This document shows, piece after piece, positions 22,996-35,991 of a stretch of DNA of 64,000 nucleotides (within the stretch, counting starts at the first letter, position 1; every line of letters starts with the position of its first letter). The stretch is taken from assembly GCA_947172415.1 (NCBI GenBank), contig OX359197.1, positions 1,178,001 through 1,242,000 on the forward strand. Reading direction: 5' to 3'. A program made the translations under genes and the position numbers. The notes beneath the pieces were generated by a model. The model was given only the letters and a program-made list of their open reading frames with translations. It did not search any database and was not told the DNA's origin. Source of the DNA: Chondrosia reniformis (lineage: Eukaryota; Porifera; Demospongiae; Chondrillida; Chondrillidae).

Positions 22996-24933
22996 TCAGC
23001 CCAAAGCCAAGCGCTTTGCAAAACGTGGACATTTTATTTTATGTGGTAGACTTGACACTGAGCTAGGAGGAGGCATGGTTGACATTTCACTAGGAGGTAC
23101 AGCCTGCTTTGAAGCCAGTGGATATGGAGTGGTATTGCTTCTTACAGATGTACTCTTCAAATGTAAATTAGGTGAAGAAAGGGGAGAACCCTCTGAATTA
23201 CTGGGTGATGTAGGGGGAGTGGTCTTTGAGTCACCAGCTGCAGGTGATGTGGGGGATGTGGTCTTTGAGAGTACAGGAGGGGAATCCAATTGGACTGATG
23301 ATCTAAACATGCTCTCATGGGCCTCCTGGTCCTCATCAGCCCATGCTACTCCCTTCTCACTTTGAAGCTGCCTCACCAGAGCACGATACTTGTTGAGGAG
23401 AATGGTGTTCTGACTGAAGCACGGTTCCACATCCTGGATAAACCTAGTAAGCTAGTAATCTGCAAGAGAAATGGAAACATCACACTATTTAGCTGTATAC
23501 TGTGTGCACCTATACACACATATATATATATACATGTACATACATATAGTAAGGTTAGTAACTATACTGTATCTCCAAGCTAACCTGTTGCTCCTGTCCA
23601 TATCTTGCTGCAGCTGCTTCACCAGTTTTCTCAGAGATCTCACTTGAACTCTACTGTGAGCTCCTTCCACGCGATGTTTCTCAGCTTCAGTTACCATGGA
23701 TACATACTCACTCAGTGCTAAGGAATCAGATCACTTAGCCAGACTTGCTTCAACTTCATTTTGCATCTTATAAATTTCATCCTGGTTGTCATGGAGATGT
23801 TTACTAAGATCCTCCTTCTGTGCAGCAATGGCTTTTATCTTTTCCTATAGATCAACTATTCGACACTTCATCTACGTATATAATATGTACAAGTAAAACA
23901 TGCCACATGTATACTTAAATGTAAATTTAAACAATTATATACGTATATATGTACATATGTATAGTTCATAGCTAAAGATTTTTTATGTAGCTTTAAACAT
24001 ATACATATATACATTACACCAAGAAATATGTATACACACATACATATATAATACACATACGTACATTATCTCTTCTTTCCTGTGATATATTAAATGCTTC
24101 ACATCTTCTATACAGAGTCTCTCTTCTCTTTCTTTTTGCATTCAACAGTTCACCACTACACTCTGCCTCTGCCAGCTCCTTGCGTACATTGCCATGGCAA
24201 CCATACACATCTGATATCAATGCCTTTAATCTGGCTGCCTCTACTTTATCAAACGCTCCTTTAATGGGACCATGAGTTGCCAGCTTTGATCGATTTGAGA
24301 TGAGTGATCTCCTTCTGAAGGTCCTCCACGATCTCCTTGTACTTTGACAGGTGATAGTCCACACTCACCACATTCCTAACCAACTGAGTGGTAGAGGGAG
24401 GGAGAGTAGAAGAGCATGGAAAGAAAAATATTGACATGCACAATGTTGTGTTGATGTACATAGTTAAGATTTCTTACTTGTGACTTGATCTGTTTTGCTC
24501 TGTCTGCATATTTCAGAGTATTATAAGTATCATCAAAGGTCAGTGCTGATGGACTACAATAAACATAAACAATCAACAACATTGATATACAAAACAATTC
24601 ATGATGTCTGATTAAATGTGCAATAATTGATATGCACTTGGAACACAGCATGTGATCGGGAGGAGGTTGCGTTGGCTTCAGTTGGGTGCTGTGTCCTGTT
24701 CTTATTTCCATGCTCCAGCATGTCCAGGAGCTCATTAGCATCTTGAGGCTGGGGGTGGAGGAAGGGAAGAGGATGTAGCATACATACGTATGTATCTGTG
24801 TGCAATCGATCACTACTATTAAAGTGTGTACCTTATGTAATGAGAGCCCATTGACTACCATGGTTCCTCTGTTGTCCCTCATTTTCAGGGGCCCTGATGG
24901 GAGCAGCAAATCTCTGATTGTCTCATTATACAC
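22996..24933 (-). pseudogene. Kinesin-8-like (KIF18/KIF19-type) gene remnant
   Basis: Exons read right to left. 24832-24933 gives VYNETIRDLLLPSGPLKMRD. 24638-24748 gives [12 protein letters not shown], the switch I region. 24478-24553 gives SALTFDDTYNTLKYADRAKQ, the end of the motor. 24065-24383 is neck and coiled coil, with a frame break near 24280. About 23586-23870 is coiled coil with in-frame stops at 23845-23847 and 23731-23733. 22996-23443 is a Ser/Pro-rich tail. The P-loop exon and the exon with the LAGSER switch II motif are missing; the intron where switch II should lie is only 84 bp, and its flanking phases (0 and 2) disagree. It cannot encode a working motor. Confidence 0.8.
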
Positions 24934-25145
24934 CTGATCAGAGTAGGGAAAAGGGAACAGGAACTGCTCATTGTAAAATCCAACTCTATAAGTTGAAACG
25001 ACATACATGTAAGTCTAGGCTATTTTTCCTGTTTCCAAAATACATGCATTTACACTTATAGAGAATAGGCATAGTACATATTTAAGGTAACTAATGCTTT
25101 TCAGCTTTTAGTTAAGAATCCTATATGCTTTCCTTATCTCTAAAG

Positions 25146-25754
25146 ATGTCACCAAAAAGATGCTGAATGGAGTACCTGTTGATGTCATGGCAACCATAGT
25201 ATACAGATCAAAGGCCTATCAAGTTGGAAAATCTCTTTGTCAAAGACATTAGTGAAGTGATTCACAGGCAAGTCTCTAATGCGTACACCACTCTATTCTT
25301 ACCACTGAATACTGTGCTCTTTCAGGCAGCTCTATGAAGTTGCAATACAGGCTTCCATTGGTGGAAGGGTCATTGCTAGGGAAACGTGAGCACTCTGTTG
25401 TAATTATCATGTTATACTGATCTTATTGACATGTAATGGCTGCCGCCTTCTCTTACATAGTGTGAAACCACTCAGGAAAGATGTAACAGCTAAATATGTA
25501 AGGTTGCTATCTAGTTTGTGTGTGCGAATGAAATGTGTGAGGGAGAGTGGGTGGTGTGTGAGAGTGTGTGTGTGTAGGAGTGGCCATCTTTCAGTCTCAA
25601 TATTATTACTCTGTACCCATAGTACGGAGGTAATATTACAAGGAAACGTAAGCTCCTTGAAAAACAAGAAGAAGGCAAAAAGAGAGTGAAGCAACTGGGA
25701 AAAATTGAACTTCCTAAAGACGCATTTTTAACAGTATTGAAACGGAAAGAATGA
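25146..25754 (+). pseudogene. GUF1: GUF1 / LepA-type translation GTPase, 3' remnant
   Basis: Only the C-terminal exons of this mitochondrial EF4/LepA factor are present. About 25150-25233 encodes MLNGVPVDVMATIVYRSKAY and KSLCQR, then shifts frame before SEVIHR. 25326-25386 encodes LYEVAIQASIGGRVIARE. The exon ending at 25499 encodes VKPLRKDVTAKY. The last exon, about 25622-25754, encodes [20 protein letters not shown] and ends VLKRKE. The first junction appears to use a GC-AG intron (donor GCAAGT after 25266). All G-domain motifs are absent. This is a 5'-deleted fragment back to back with the kinesin remnant. Confidence 0.8.
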
Positions 25755-26122
25755 TAAACTTACATGTATCTTTTTGTCTAGTAGATTAGACAACATAATA
25801 TTATTCTTTGTACACACTTGATTTTACTGTCTGCTACTTATAAGGTAAATTGACATGACTATGTATGTATGACTCATGTATCACAACTGATTATGATGTC
25901 CCTGAATAATGTAATAGTACGTATACATTTCCCAGATGTGCTAGTCACAAGCATTGCCATTCCCATAGTAACTTTTTAAAATTATATTTGATCATAGTGT
26001 AGTATATCTATGTGGGTATATAGGAGGATTATCTTATATTGATATAAGACATCGAATTGGGTAGCTATCCCTATACATTGTGCAATAGATGACTTCCGGT
26101 ATTTTTAAGGTGTGGTCGTGCA
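25755..26122. other. Intergenic, probable promoter of the CARD/ROCO gene
   Basis: No gene seen. A phrase of about 30 bp (ACTGATTATGATGTCCCTGA at 25886) recurs at 26207, in the first intron of the next gene, suggesting a small local duplication. Confidence 0.35.
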
Positions 26123-28154
26123 ATGGCTGACAAATGTCTGCAGGTAGGTAGTGAGTCTAGAGGTCATCATGTCTCTGTATCATTGAATTTTAGAGACCGT
26201 ACGTAACTGATTATGATATCCCTGAATAATGTTATTGTACCTTTTCCAGATGTGCTAGTACGTACAAGTAATTCAACCATAGTCTATATATCCTAATTAC
26301 GTATACGTATGTAATTTTTAGTTTTACAGCAGTTGTATCGGTGCATTCGCTCAACTTTTGAAACCTACACTTTTTGTACATATGTAGAGCAATCGTCGCA
26401 GCCACTTACAGACCAAATTCGCTCTTTCATCCAGCAAATACACGATCAGTTGGTAAACAACTGTGATGTTCGTAGAGTGTCAACTCGTCTTCATCAACTC
26501 GGTGCTATCACTACTGGCGAGCTGGAGCGAGTCGGTTCGCTGGTACCAGAATTAGGAACAGCTAACAGAGCTCTCTATGAGATTTTAGTTGTTGATCCGA
26601 ATGAGAAGAAGTTAAAACATCTGTCTACTGCACTTAAGGAGGACACTTCTCGTGGTAACCATAAAGAACTAGCGGAACTTATTGATAAATATTTAGCAAG
26701 TGAGTTATTTACCAGGAGGATATATACATGAAATAATCTCAAAGTTATGTGATTGTTATGATATGGACCATTGCATGGTATTCTATTGGAATAGGTTCAT
26801 ATACATTGACATGAAACTGGTCAGTCATTTGGGCTTCTTTCAGTACCTAACTATTATAATGCCACTACTCAACATTCTTGCAAATATATCTTTGTATGCA
26901 TTGTATGTGTTGTATTAATGCCTTTCTCCCTTCTGGATCTGGAATAACCTACACTGTGAGGTATTGTATGTGTTGCATTTCTCCCTTCAGATGCCACACC
27001 TCCCAAGCCAGTCCCGCCTCCATCAGCTACAGTAGCTCAGTCAACACCTCCACTTTCTGACATCTCAGAGATTGACACCTGGAAACCAGTCATTAAAGCT
27101 TTTGAGGATTGAAGGGAACTCTTAAAATATCCAGGAGCATTTAAGCTTAAAGAGAAAAGTACACATCAATAAATGAAAAATTGGGAAACTATCTCTCAGA
27201 CCTATCAGATAAGCAGTTGAAAAAACTTCGTCGTGCAGTCCGCATTGGAATTAAAGGTCATTTCAGCAGCCAGATTCCAGTAGATATTCCATTATCAGAA
27301 GATGACATCCTCGACTACATCTGCTCATGGAGCAGTCCCTTGGATGTGCGACTAATTGATGAGGCTGCAAAGGCTATAGGAGAAACAAAAGCTCTCAAGA
27401 AATCCATTTCTGACCACAACTTTAATGTTATCAAGTTTGCCACAGAAGCACTCGGAAAGTTTCAAAGGGAAAGAGCAGAGCTTCCTGCTGATGACAACCA
27501 CGTCCACTTGGGATTGAAAGTCAATCAAGAACCAGGTCAGTATATGTTGGCTGAGCTGTTCCGCTTGCAGTTCTACTTGATAGAAATCCTTGGTATCGAT
27601 CGCGTTCTCTTTGAGGGATTTGCTGAAGGCTGCACCATGGTGATGTTCCGACTGATGAAGGAGGCTGCGGTGATGATTGCTCCTATCCTCCTGTCACATG
27701 TGTGTCAGCTGAGAGAGTTTGGAGTTGAGAAGGCAATCTTGTTTGGCTACTTTGCCATTGATGTTCAACTTGGAACTCTACATGTTCCTTCAGTGAGTAC
27801 ATCATTACATGTGTATAAGACATATTAAATTTGTGCCAATTAATGACTGTGCCATATTTGTATCTCTTACCTCCCACTTGCATATTATATTGGGTAGTTC
27901 ATCCCACCAAATCAGTGTATGAACCACTTTGATTCTGTCCCAGTGATAGCCTTAGCAGTGATGTCCACAGTTTATGTGTACATTTTGTATTATTGTATTC
28001 AATCCATGTGTATGTACATATATGTCATAACTATATGTATATATTATAGATCATCCAATTGCAAGGTAGAACACATGGACTACCAATTACCTTTTCACAC
28101 CTTAGTATAGACTGAAGATGATGCATCTGCATGCCATATGTCAACAAAGGTTCC

Positions 28155-28473
28155 AGTCTTAAAGGGGTCTCAGTTAATAACCACAGCAGATTTGATTTGC
28201 CTTGTGAGGGAGCTAAGAATACCGATGGTTGGTTGCATGCACTTGTATAATCAATAGGGTTAGAGACCATTTTGTAACTTGTACACAAGGGACATCATAT
28301 GACATACGTATATATATAAAGGCCTAGGCCTTTTATGTCCTTGTGTACAAGTTACAAAATGGTCTCTAACCCTATTGATTATAAAGTGCATGCAACCAAC
28401 CATCGGTATTCTTAGCTCCCTCACAAGGCAAATCAAATCTGCTGTGGTTATTAACTGAGACCCCTTTAAGACT
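28155..28473. mobile_element. Fold-back element with two 140 bp arms
   Basis: Arms 28155-28295 and 28335-28473 are inverted copies differing at only a few positions, separated by about 39 bp containing AAAGGCCTAGGCCTTT. It lies in the intron between exons 3 and 4 of the CARD/ROCO gene. There is no coding capacity. A single diverged arm of the same family lies at 36917-37090. Confidence 0.85.
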
Positions 28474-29401
28474 CCTTCTAAACGGAGGCCTAAATGAAAA
28501 ATCCCTTAATTTAAAATGAGTTTTTTAACTCTAAATGATTGTATTCTTCACAAATATAAGTATTAACCTGTCTGTGTCTGTTTGCAGCTGGTGGATGTAG
28601 ACTTGGTTGAGAAGGTGGAGTCAATGAAGAGGCAACTTGAAGAGAAATCCAGTCGTGAGAAAGAGGAAGAAAAGCAAACTATATCAGAGCAGGATGTTGT
28701 AAGTAGTGACTACACAATGCACAAATTGTATTATTTGGGTCTGTGGATATAGTATATATACAACCTGATACTTATTTATATAGTGTTGCATGTGTATGTA
28801 GACATTATATAGTTGCTATGGTGACCACTGCCACTCCTCTGTTACCTATGTAAGGTGAATAATGAAGTTATATTTGGAATGCTAATTTGTAATTTATGAA
28901 TTTACTTAACATACATATGTTTACTTGAAAGGTTTCTTTGATAAAAGACAAGTTCTACAAATACCAGCTGCAAATTGAACCCAAAGCAGCCATTTTATCT
29001 CAAGTAGAAGAGAAAATGAAGAGTTTAAGTGAATCAGAAGATTTGGCAGATTTGAAAATGATGATTAATCTGAAGAAAAGTCTGAAGTCAGAAGAAGGCA
29101 GTATTGAGGTAGTCTATATATAAATAATGCGTTTATGCATACAATATACCAACATGTGACAAATGCATTTCTAAAACTGTACATTTAGGCTTTGTGTCCT
29201 GCTAGTAGAATATTTTAATTTCTTTTCCACCTCTTCTAGGAACTGAAGGAGACATATACTTGTGATGCTGTGATTAAAGCTGTGACAGTTAACTATGAAA
29301 TTGTCTCAAACAAGTTTGAAAAGCTACTTTTACAGTCGAAGGAACTTTGGGAATATGCTACAAAGAAGGAAGGATCTCTGTACAGAAAGAAGAAGAAAGG
29401 A

Positions 29402-30255
29402 GTAGGTTTTGCAGATGTACAGTTCTTATTCCATTCCCATCCATTACAATAAATATTGACCATATGAGGAATTGAAAGTGTACATTTGTTATAGTATAAA
29501 TTTCTACAAAAATAGTAGAAGATGTAGGGATGGCACAAAAAGCACAGAAACAAGAAAGGGATGTTACACAGTGAAGAATTATTTATGCATAAATCCTACA
29601 AGCAAGGTGTTGTATGATTCATGTACGAAAGCTATAAACTTTAAATAAACATCATAACACAGGCCGTTCTGGGAGAACATAGTGTCCGCAATCAGGAATT
29701 TCTATCTCATGGCATCTTTGCGCTAGATACGATTGAAGAGGGTGGCTGAAAATATCGATTTTTGGCCAATCCGATCGATATTCGGTCAAAGCACTGTAAT
29801 CAAGTGGAATATCGAAGGATGTCCACCAAATCTCCTTCACGTATAGCTATACATGTCTCCTTTAAAATGTGTCTGAAACTTGAAGTATTGACTATTAAAC
29901 CCTACCAGCCCCACTGCTCTTTGGTAAATCATTTTCCGGCCGCAATAATTTCGTTTCCATACTATGCCTTTATTTGGAATCCAGTGATCAATCAGTGAAC
30001 GGAAATATGGTCTCGAAAACAATATTGCGCTTGAGGGTACAAGCTTGTATACGAATGATTCTAAATATTCGGTCCTGATTTCCATTTATAGGTGCATGGC
30101 AGTCTTGCCCTTCTCTAAGGAAGGTAGCCATGTTAATTTTGTAGATGTGCTTGAAGAAACATGACATTTTCAGAAAACACTATATATTTGATTGTTAGCA
30201 GATTGCACTGTACTGTCTAACTCTTCTACATATATATGTGTATATATATACTTAG
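29402..30255. other. Long intron of the CARD/ROCO gene with an unassigned insert
   Basis: From about 29660 to 30115 the base composition is more CpG-rich and the text unlike the surrounding intron. I found no terminal repeats and no homology within the window. It could be an inserted element of unknown type. Confidence 0.3.
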
Positions 30256-33200
30256 AATTGGAAGGCTGACCTTGCCCGTGTGATCTCAGGGTTCCCTGCT
30301 GGTAAGTGACCAATGTTCAACTTTAAGTCTAACTGACTAGCTGATAGAATAGTTCAAGTATTAAATGCACTCTTATTGCAGATACTGGGAGAGTGACACC
30401 TGATCATCTTAGGTATGTAGCTAAATCTGGAGTAGTTAAGAAGTGGAAGCAAGTGTGCAGACGTTTAGGAGTTAGTGAAGATGTCATTGCACAATCAGAT
30501 AAAGCATATGTGACATCTGACGCCTTCTACACATCCTTGGCATCATGGAGGGATGAACAAGGAGATGAAGCTACGTTGTTCAAGCTTTATCAAGTATTGA
30601 ATAATAGTGGATTTCCAAAAGTTGGTATTGTACTATTGACAATCACATCTACCCAACTACACCAGACAGTCTCCTGAAGGTATGCACTGAATGCGTTAGA
30701 GAAGTATCAGTGTCTATTTTGATTATAATGTTTGTTACTTGTAATTTCAAATGAACTGTCAACACAGTAGAACCTTCTACCTACATGATGTCCATGTGGT
30801 CTCCTGAAGGTATGCATGCATAAAAGGTGTGGTGTCATGCAGCCATTTTGGTATATACATGAATGTCTTTGAAGGCAACAGGTCAACCTTGAGATTTGGT
30901 GATTGTGGCTGATGGTCGTTGTTGTCAGAACTAAATGTTCAAGATTAACCTCACTGCATCTTAATTTTATAATTGCATTAATCCTATTTTGCAAATGGCT
31001 GTTGTATACGTATGAAGTTCCACACTATTCTGTATAGTAGAGCAGCAACAAGATAACCCTGATGGGAAAGGTGAAGATGAAGAATATCCATTAGGAGATG
31101 AATGTAAGAATACTGCATGCATGTCACTTTCTTTCACTAATAATTGTTCTTTAAGTCATGTGTTTACATGTATAGATAACTGACTGAAGAGGTCTGCTGG
31201 AGTATACGTACATACCCTGTTAATTAACCTTTAGCAATGTTCTTTCGTTTCTAGCTTGTTTTCCTTTATACAGAATATATTTTTGTATAGAGATGTAAAC
31301 ATAGTCTATATATTTGTAGTAAATGTAATCAGTTTGGGATTTAACAGAAACGATGTATTGACGTATAAATTAGGTGTTACAATAGTTGCATATGAACTCG
31401 TATTATACATATAAAGGACGTATAATATGAACCCGTATTATATATATATATATAGATATATATCTTTCCGTAACATGAAGCCGTACAACGTAATTGGCAA
31501 ATGATAACAATATAAGGTAGGGGCTGCCACAGCTATAAATAGCAGTACAGCTGATAAGACCATTCAGCAGCAGTTATTGGATACGAAACAAATTTCATTT
31601 TGAAAGATATCAGAAAAACTGCCATCATTTTTCTGAGTCGCTGTAGCTGTCGTTGCATGCTGTGAATATCACCTTTTAAGATCAACTCTTGTCAACAATA
31701 ACATCAGTATATCTTGAATGCCATGTTTTTGCAAGTTAAGTTGAAACCCATGCAAGTTCATCCTATGTACCTGAATTCAACCTGGTTCGAATGCACCATG
31801 AAAGGGGTATGCTGTCAACACACACAAAAGGACTATTCATTACATTTTTACACATCAGGTGGTTCTCTGAAGCTCAGTGATGACCCAAAACAGGAAGTCA
31901 GCAATGTTAAGGTACAGTGGTATATACAGAAATTTGTTACTTATGTTTTCTTACATTATTTATACAGTACATTGATAGCAAACATGTTAGAAGAGAATTT
32001 ATATCAACTCTACATGTATGCATACCATGTACTGTATGCAATGTTTGTTGATTAAACATGCATTGTTACTGCATTGTTTTGTCCTATATATACAGGAGGT
32101 TCAAAAGGAATTATCAGTGTCTGGATCTGTTTATCTAAATGTGACCAGAAATGTGTTCACTGGTTCCTCTCGAACAGGTAAATCCTCACTCATTTACATC
32201 TTGCTCTACAACAAGGTGAGAGAAGACAAACGAAGCACTCCACTGATGGAAAAAGTAAAAGTGGCAACTGTGATGAAGGCAATTAAAAACGTTGAATCGG
32301 CTACCCCTTGGAGCGTATTAAGTGACGATGAATTTAGTAAATATATATATAGAGCACAAAACTCATCTGAAACTAATAAGGAGATGGACACCAGAATTAA
32401 TATTAAGCTAGGGCAAAATGAGAAGGCAGCATGCAGCAGATAATAGTCAGAGCCTTTTGCCAAACACAAGTGGCCTTAAAAACGATATTGAGGGGTCACA
32501 GATGAATACAGGTGAGGTAGAATCATCCAACGGAGGCAGTAAAATTGAAGCAGCCATTGCAAATATCATTGAGAAGCTGGGGAGTGAAGAAGAAATGAGT
32601 ATTCAGGACCAAACCTTTGTATTCCTCCTGGACACGGGAGGCCAGCCTGCCTTTCAGAATGCTCTACCACTCCTGCTTGACTTTCCATGCAACTTTGTGC
32701 AGGTCTTCAAGTCATCCAGGGATCTCACAGATCCATACACCAATGCACTCAATCCTGATGGGCAAGGTGATATTGAGCAAGACAACACCGGTACCCAGTC
32801 TAGTATAGACCTGATGGAGCAGTCCCTCACTGCAGCATACACAATGTCACTCAAATGCTCTTCAGAATTACAAGAAGCAGAGACCACCTCTCTGTCTCTT
32901 CTTAGTTGGGACCCATAGGAATGAATTAATCAAATTGGGAAGTGGTAAAGCTATAGCAGCTGTAGAGAAGCAAAACACCAAAACTTTATGTAGTAGGTTG
33001 AAAAACAAGCCATATGAAATGAAATTATGCTCTCCTGAGGCAAACATATATTATCTCTTAGACAGCCTTTTAGTTGGAACAGAAGAGGAGAACGACAAGT
33101 CTATTCGAATGGTTAACCTCCTGCGCAGGCACCTGTCTAAAGTAGAGGCAGGTCTCCAGCTGCCAGTACCAAGGGCCTGGTTTGTGTTTCACATGCTAGT

Positions 33201-35133
33201 ATCCCATTACATAGAGACCGAAAAGAAATTTCTATGGAAATATGAAGACTTGAAGAGCTCGTTTTTCAGAGTCACTCAAAATGCAACAGATGATAAATTT
33301 AACGCTTTCTTGGACCTTTTCCGATGCCTTGGGTTTTATGTGTATCATCCCAAACTGACAGGGAGTGACAGTTGTGTGTGCACAGATGCTACGTTCTTTT
33401 ATAAAAAAGTGTCCAAACTGCTCACAGTGCACTATTCCAATGACCGTAAGCCCTGGAATCCTCAATGCAGTTATTACTGGGAAAGTGCCAAAATAAATGT
33501 AGATGATTGCACGAATAAGGAGTTCACAGATTGGCTTAAAATCCACCCAGATGTGGTACCAGCAATGTGATGGATGCTTGCCATGTTAGAGCACTTTGGA
33601 CTTGCTGCATCTAAAGGGAAACTCTGTTACATTCCACTTGCTCTAACAGCTGAAACAGCTAAAGCAAAGTTGCCCTGTAAGAGCAGTGTTGTTAACCTCG
33701 GCTTTACATTCCAGTTCTCAAATAATGATGACGTTAAAAGTTACTGTCTACCAACTGGACTATTTCACAGATTGGCTGTTGATATGATCAGCAATAGAGA
33801 ACCTGAGGAAGATATAGCATTTCAAAATTGGGAACCAAACTTTTCTGAGTCTAACAACAGAGTTTTGAAGTTTGTGGGTGATTGCAGAACTGTTTTCCTC
33901 ATCCAGAAAGAAGGTCATTTTGAAGTTTGTCGTCTTGTAAAGAAATCACTTGGGGACGTTGCTCAAATTTACAAAGCTGCCATGGAAGTAGGTCAAGAAA
34001 TAAAAACAAGGCTGTCATATGTCAGCAAGAAAACCTTTGGAGATAAATTTCTAGGAGAAACCAGTGAATCCTCTGGTATCTCCCCTGGTACCTCCCCTGG
34101 TACCTCCCCTGAAATCTCTCGTAAATCCTCTGGAACATCCTCTAAGGGAATAGCTTCTCTTCAGCAAGGTGTTCCATGTCAAATACCTCACAAGTCTTTG
34201 CCAGACCATTTAATGGTGTTTGCAGATAATGGTAAAGAAGGAGACTGCACTTTCAAAGTAAAAAGAAAAGACCTCTTGACAACAGAAGGAATTTGGCTCA
34301 GTAATATTGACACTAGCAAATTGCAGGCAAGCCATTTATTAATCAAAAACAATAATGTGAACCATTAATTTGAAGTATGATACGTACCTGTTGAAGTTTT
34401 ATATATTAAATGACTATTGAATACAGTGCAACCTTTGTTTATACCAGTAATGTTGCAATTGTGATTAGTTTTCTCTGAAATCTGTAGATAATGAAAATTT
34501 TGTGTATTGTATTGTATCAGTTCAACCAGCTTGAAAATCTACGTAACAATTAATCATCTTTTCTATTGTAGCTGGAGGAATTTTCTTATAATAATGATAC
34601 TTTTGTTCAGTTGGTGGAACAGATCGAGGAACAACACATTTCTGGTCAGTTGCTTAACAGAACATTTCTGTATTACATGTACTCTTACTGCATATACACA
34701 TGTTGTATATATCACCTATAAGTACAGGCCCTCAGGACAGATGTACAAAGATTGATCAAGTCACTAGTGATAGCAGCCCTTTAATCAATGTACTATTACA
34801 CTTCACTTACTTATATAATAAAGAATCATAATTCTTATAATTATTGTAGGTGATGATACTTTAAGAAGAAGAGTGACAACTATTCAACTTCAAGATGTAG
34901 CTGACTCTATAGCAATTAGGAAGTGGAAGGGAGTGTGCAGACGTTTAGGAGTTAGTGAAGATGTCATTGTACAATCAGAGGCAGACACCAAACAATCTGA
35001 AGCCTACACATCCTTGGCATCATGGAGGAATGAACAAGGAGATGAAGCTACGTTGTCCAAGCTTACTACTGCATTGAAAGATAGTGGATTTCATGAAGTC
35101 ACTGAACTAATTAAATCAAAGAAAGTTAGTTAA

Positions 35134-35548
35134 TTGTAATGAATTGTCTCCTAATTGTATGAGCTTTGGTTATCACCTTGGGGTCAAGTAACATTTATAG
35201 ATCCAGCTATTGCATCAATCCTGACCAGTCACCTTAATCCTCACCTGCTACGTCAATCCTCACCTGCTACATGCCCAATCTAAGCACGTCTCTTAGAGTC
35301 ACCAATGTCATCCATTTATTTTATTCCATTAATTTTGTCATTTTTTTAACAATATAAATTCTTTAATATAATGATAATGTAAGTTTTATGAATTGATATA
35401 AAATTTGCTTAAAGCTGCATGTGCTAGTACTATCTACCTCAACTACATATTATATACAGTTAATGTTACAAGGTACAGCATGTATGTGACATGCATATAT
35501 ATGTATATATATATATATATACATCAAAAATGTACAATCACTCCATAA
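35134..35548. other. Intergenic, nothing seen
   Basis: AT-rich spacer with a TA microsatellite near 35495-35520. Confidence 0.4.
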
Positions 35549-35970
35549 AGAATGATGTCATTACAAGCTGTGGTTGTCCCACAAGAACCTTCCTTCTCCC
35601 GAGGTCCGCTCTGAGATCAGGGACATCCTAAGACAGTGTCTCTTTCCCTACCACTTTCTGGTGTATGTAGTGAGACACAGCAGAAGAGGAGGACTGAAAG
35701 GACAGCACTGTCTGCCTCGAGCTGTGTTGGGCCAGTTTGCAGAGATTGTGAAAATGGATCAAAACCTCGAGAGTGTTCCCATGCAGCGAGTGCCAGCAGC
35801 AAGTACTCTATTTAATCCCCACCCTTCTCCCTCACTACATTGACGACATTATCAAAGTGTTCCATTTACCAGAAGCTCCCCTACCTGATCGTGTTGATGC
35901 TGTGAGGTGTACCTTGTCCAGTGGAGAGGACTTCAAGGAGGCAGCTCTTTATGCAATGAAGCTGCAGGTT
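35549..35970 (+). pseudogene. Degenerate ORF of uncertain family (possibly mut-7/EXD3-like)
   Basis: Coding-like sequence reads SPEVRSEIRDILRQCLFPYH onward, then changes frame near 35810 and continues HYIDDIIKVFHLPEAPLPDR and EDFKEAALYAMKLQ before a possible donor. Composition is GC-richer than the flanks. The segment with KEAALYAMKLQ resembles the helical N-terminal region of mut-7/EXD3-type proteins, but the match is short and from memory. No exonuclease motifs follow in the window. A gene fragment with one frameshift is the safest description. Confidence 0.35.
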
Positions 35971-35991
35971 TGGGAGCACTTTACATTTTAG

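Larger units (their letters stand above)
26123..35133 (+). pseudogene. CARD - death domain - ROC/COR GTPase - death domain gene, disrupted
   Basis: Exons 26123-26143, 26330-26699, 26991-27792, 28588-28698, 28932-29108, 29240-29401, 30256-30301, 30382-30624, 31038-31103, 31736-31911, 32096-34356, 34572-34644 and 34850-35133 all join with matching phases. Order: a CARD-like fold (IRSFIQQIHDQLVNNCDVRR), an unknown helical region, coiled coil, death domain 1 (KWKQVCRRLGVSEDVI, SLASWRDEQGDEATL), ROC GTPase (P-loop GSSRTGKSS, DTGGQ, THRN), a COR-like region (PRAWFVFHMLVSHYI) and death domain 2 (KWKGVCRRLGVSEDVI). Disruptions: TGA at 27110-27112, a frame break near 27150-27165, frame breaks near 32440 and 32900, TGA at 33568-33570. 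If intact it would be a ROCO-type signalling protein of innate-immunity or cell-death style. Sequencing error could explain some breaks. Confidence 0.7.

Noticed and set aside
26123-35133. Treating the CARD/death-domain exons and the GTPase exons as separate genes
   Set aside because: Phases match at every junction, including 31103 to 31736, and no stop, promoter or new start separates them. A split remains possible but is less economical.
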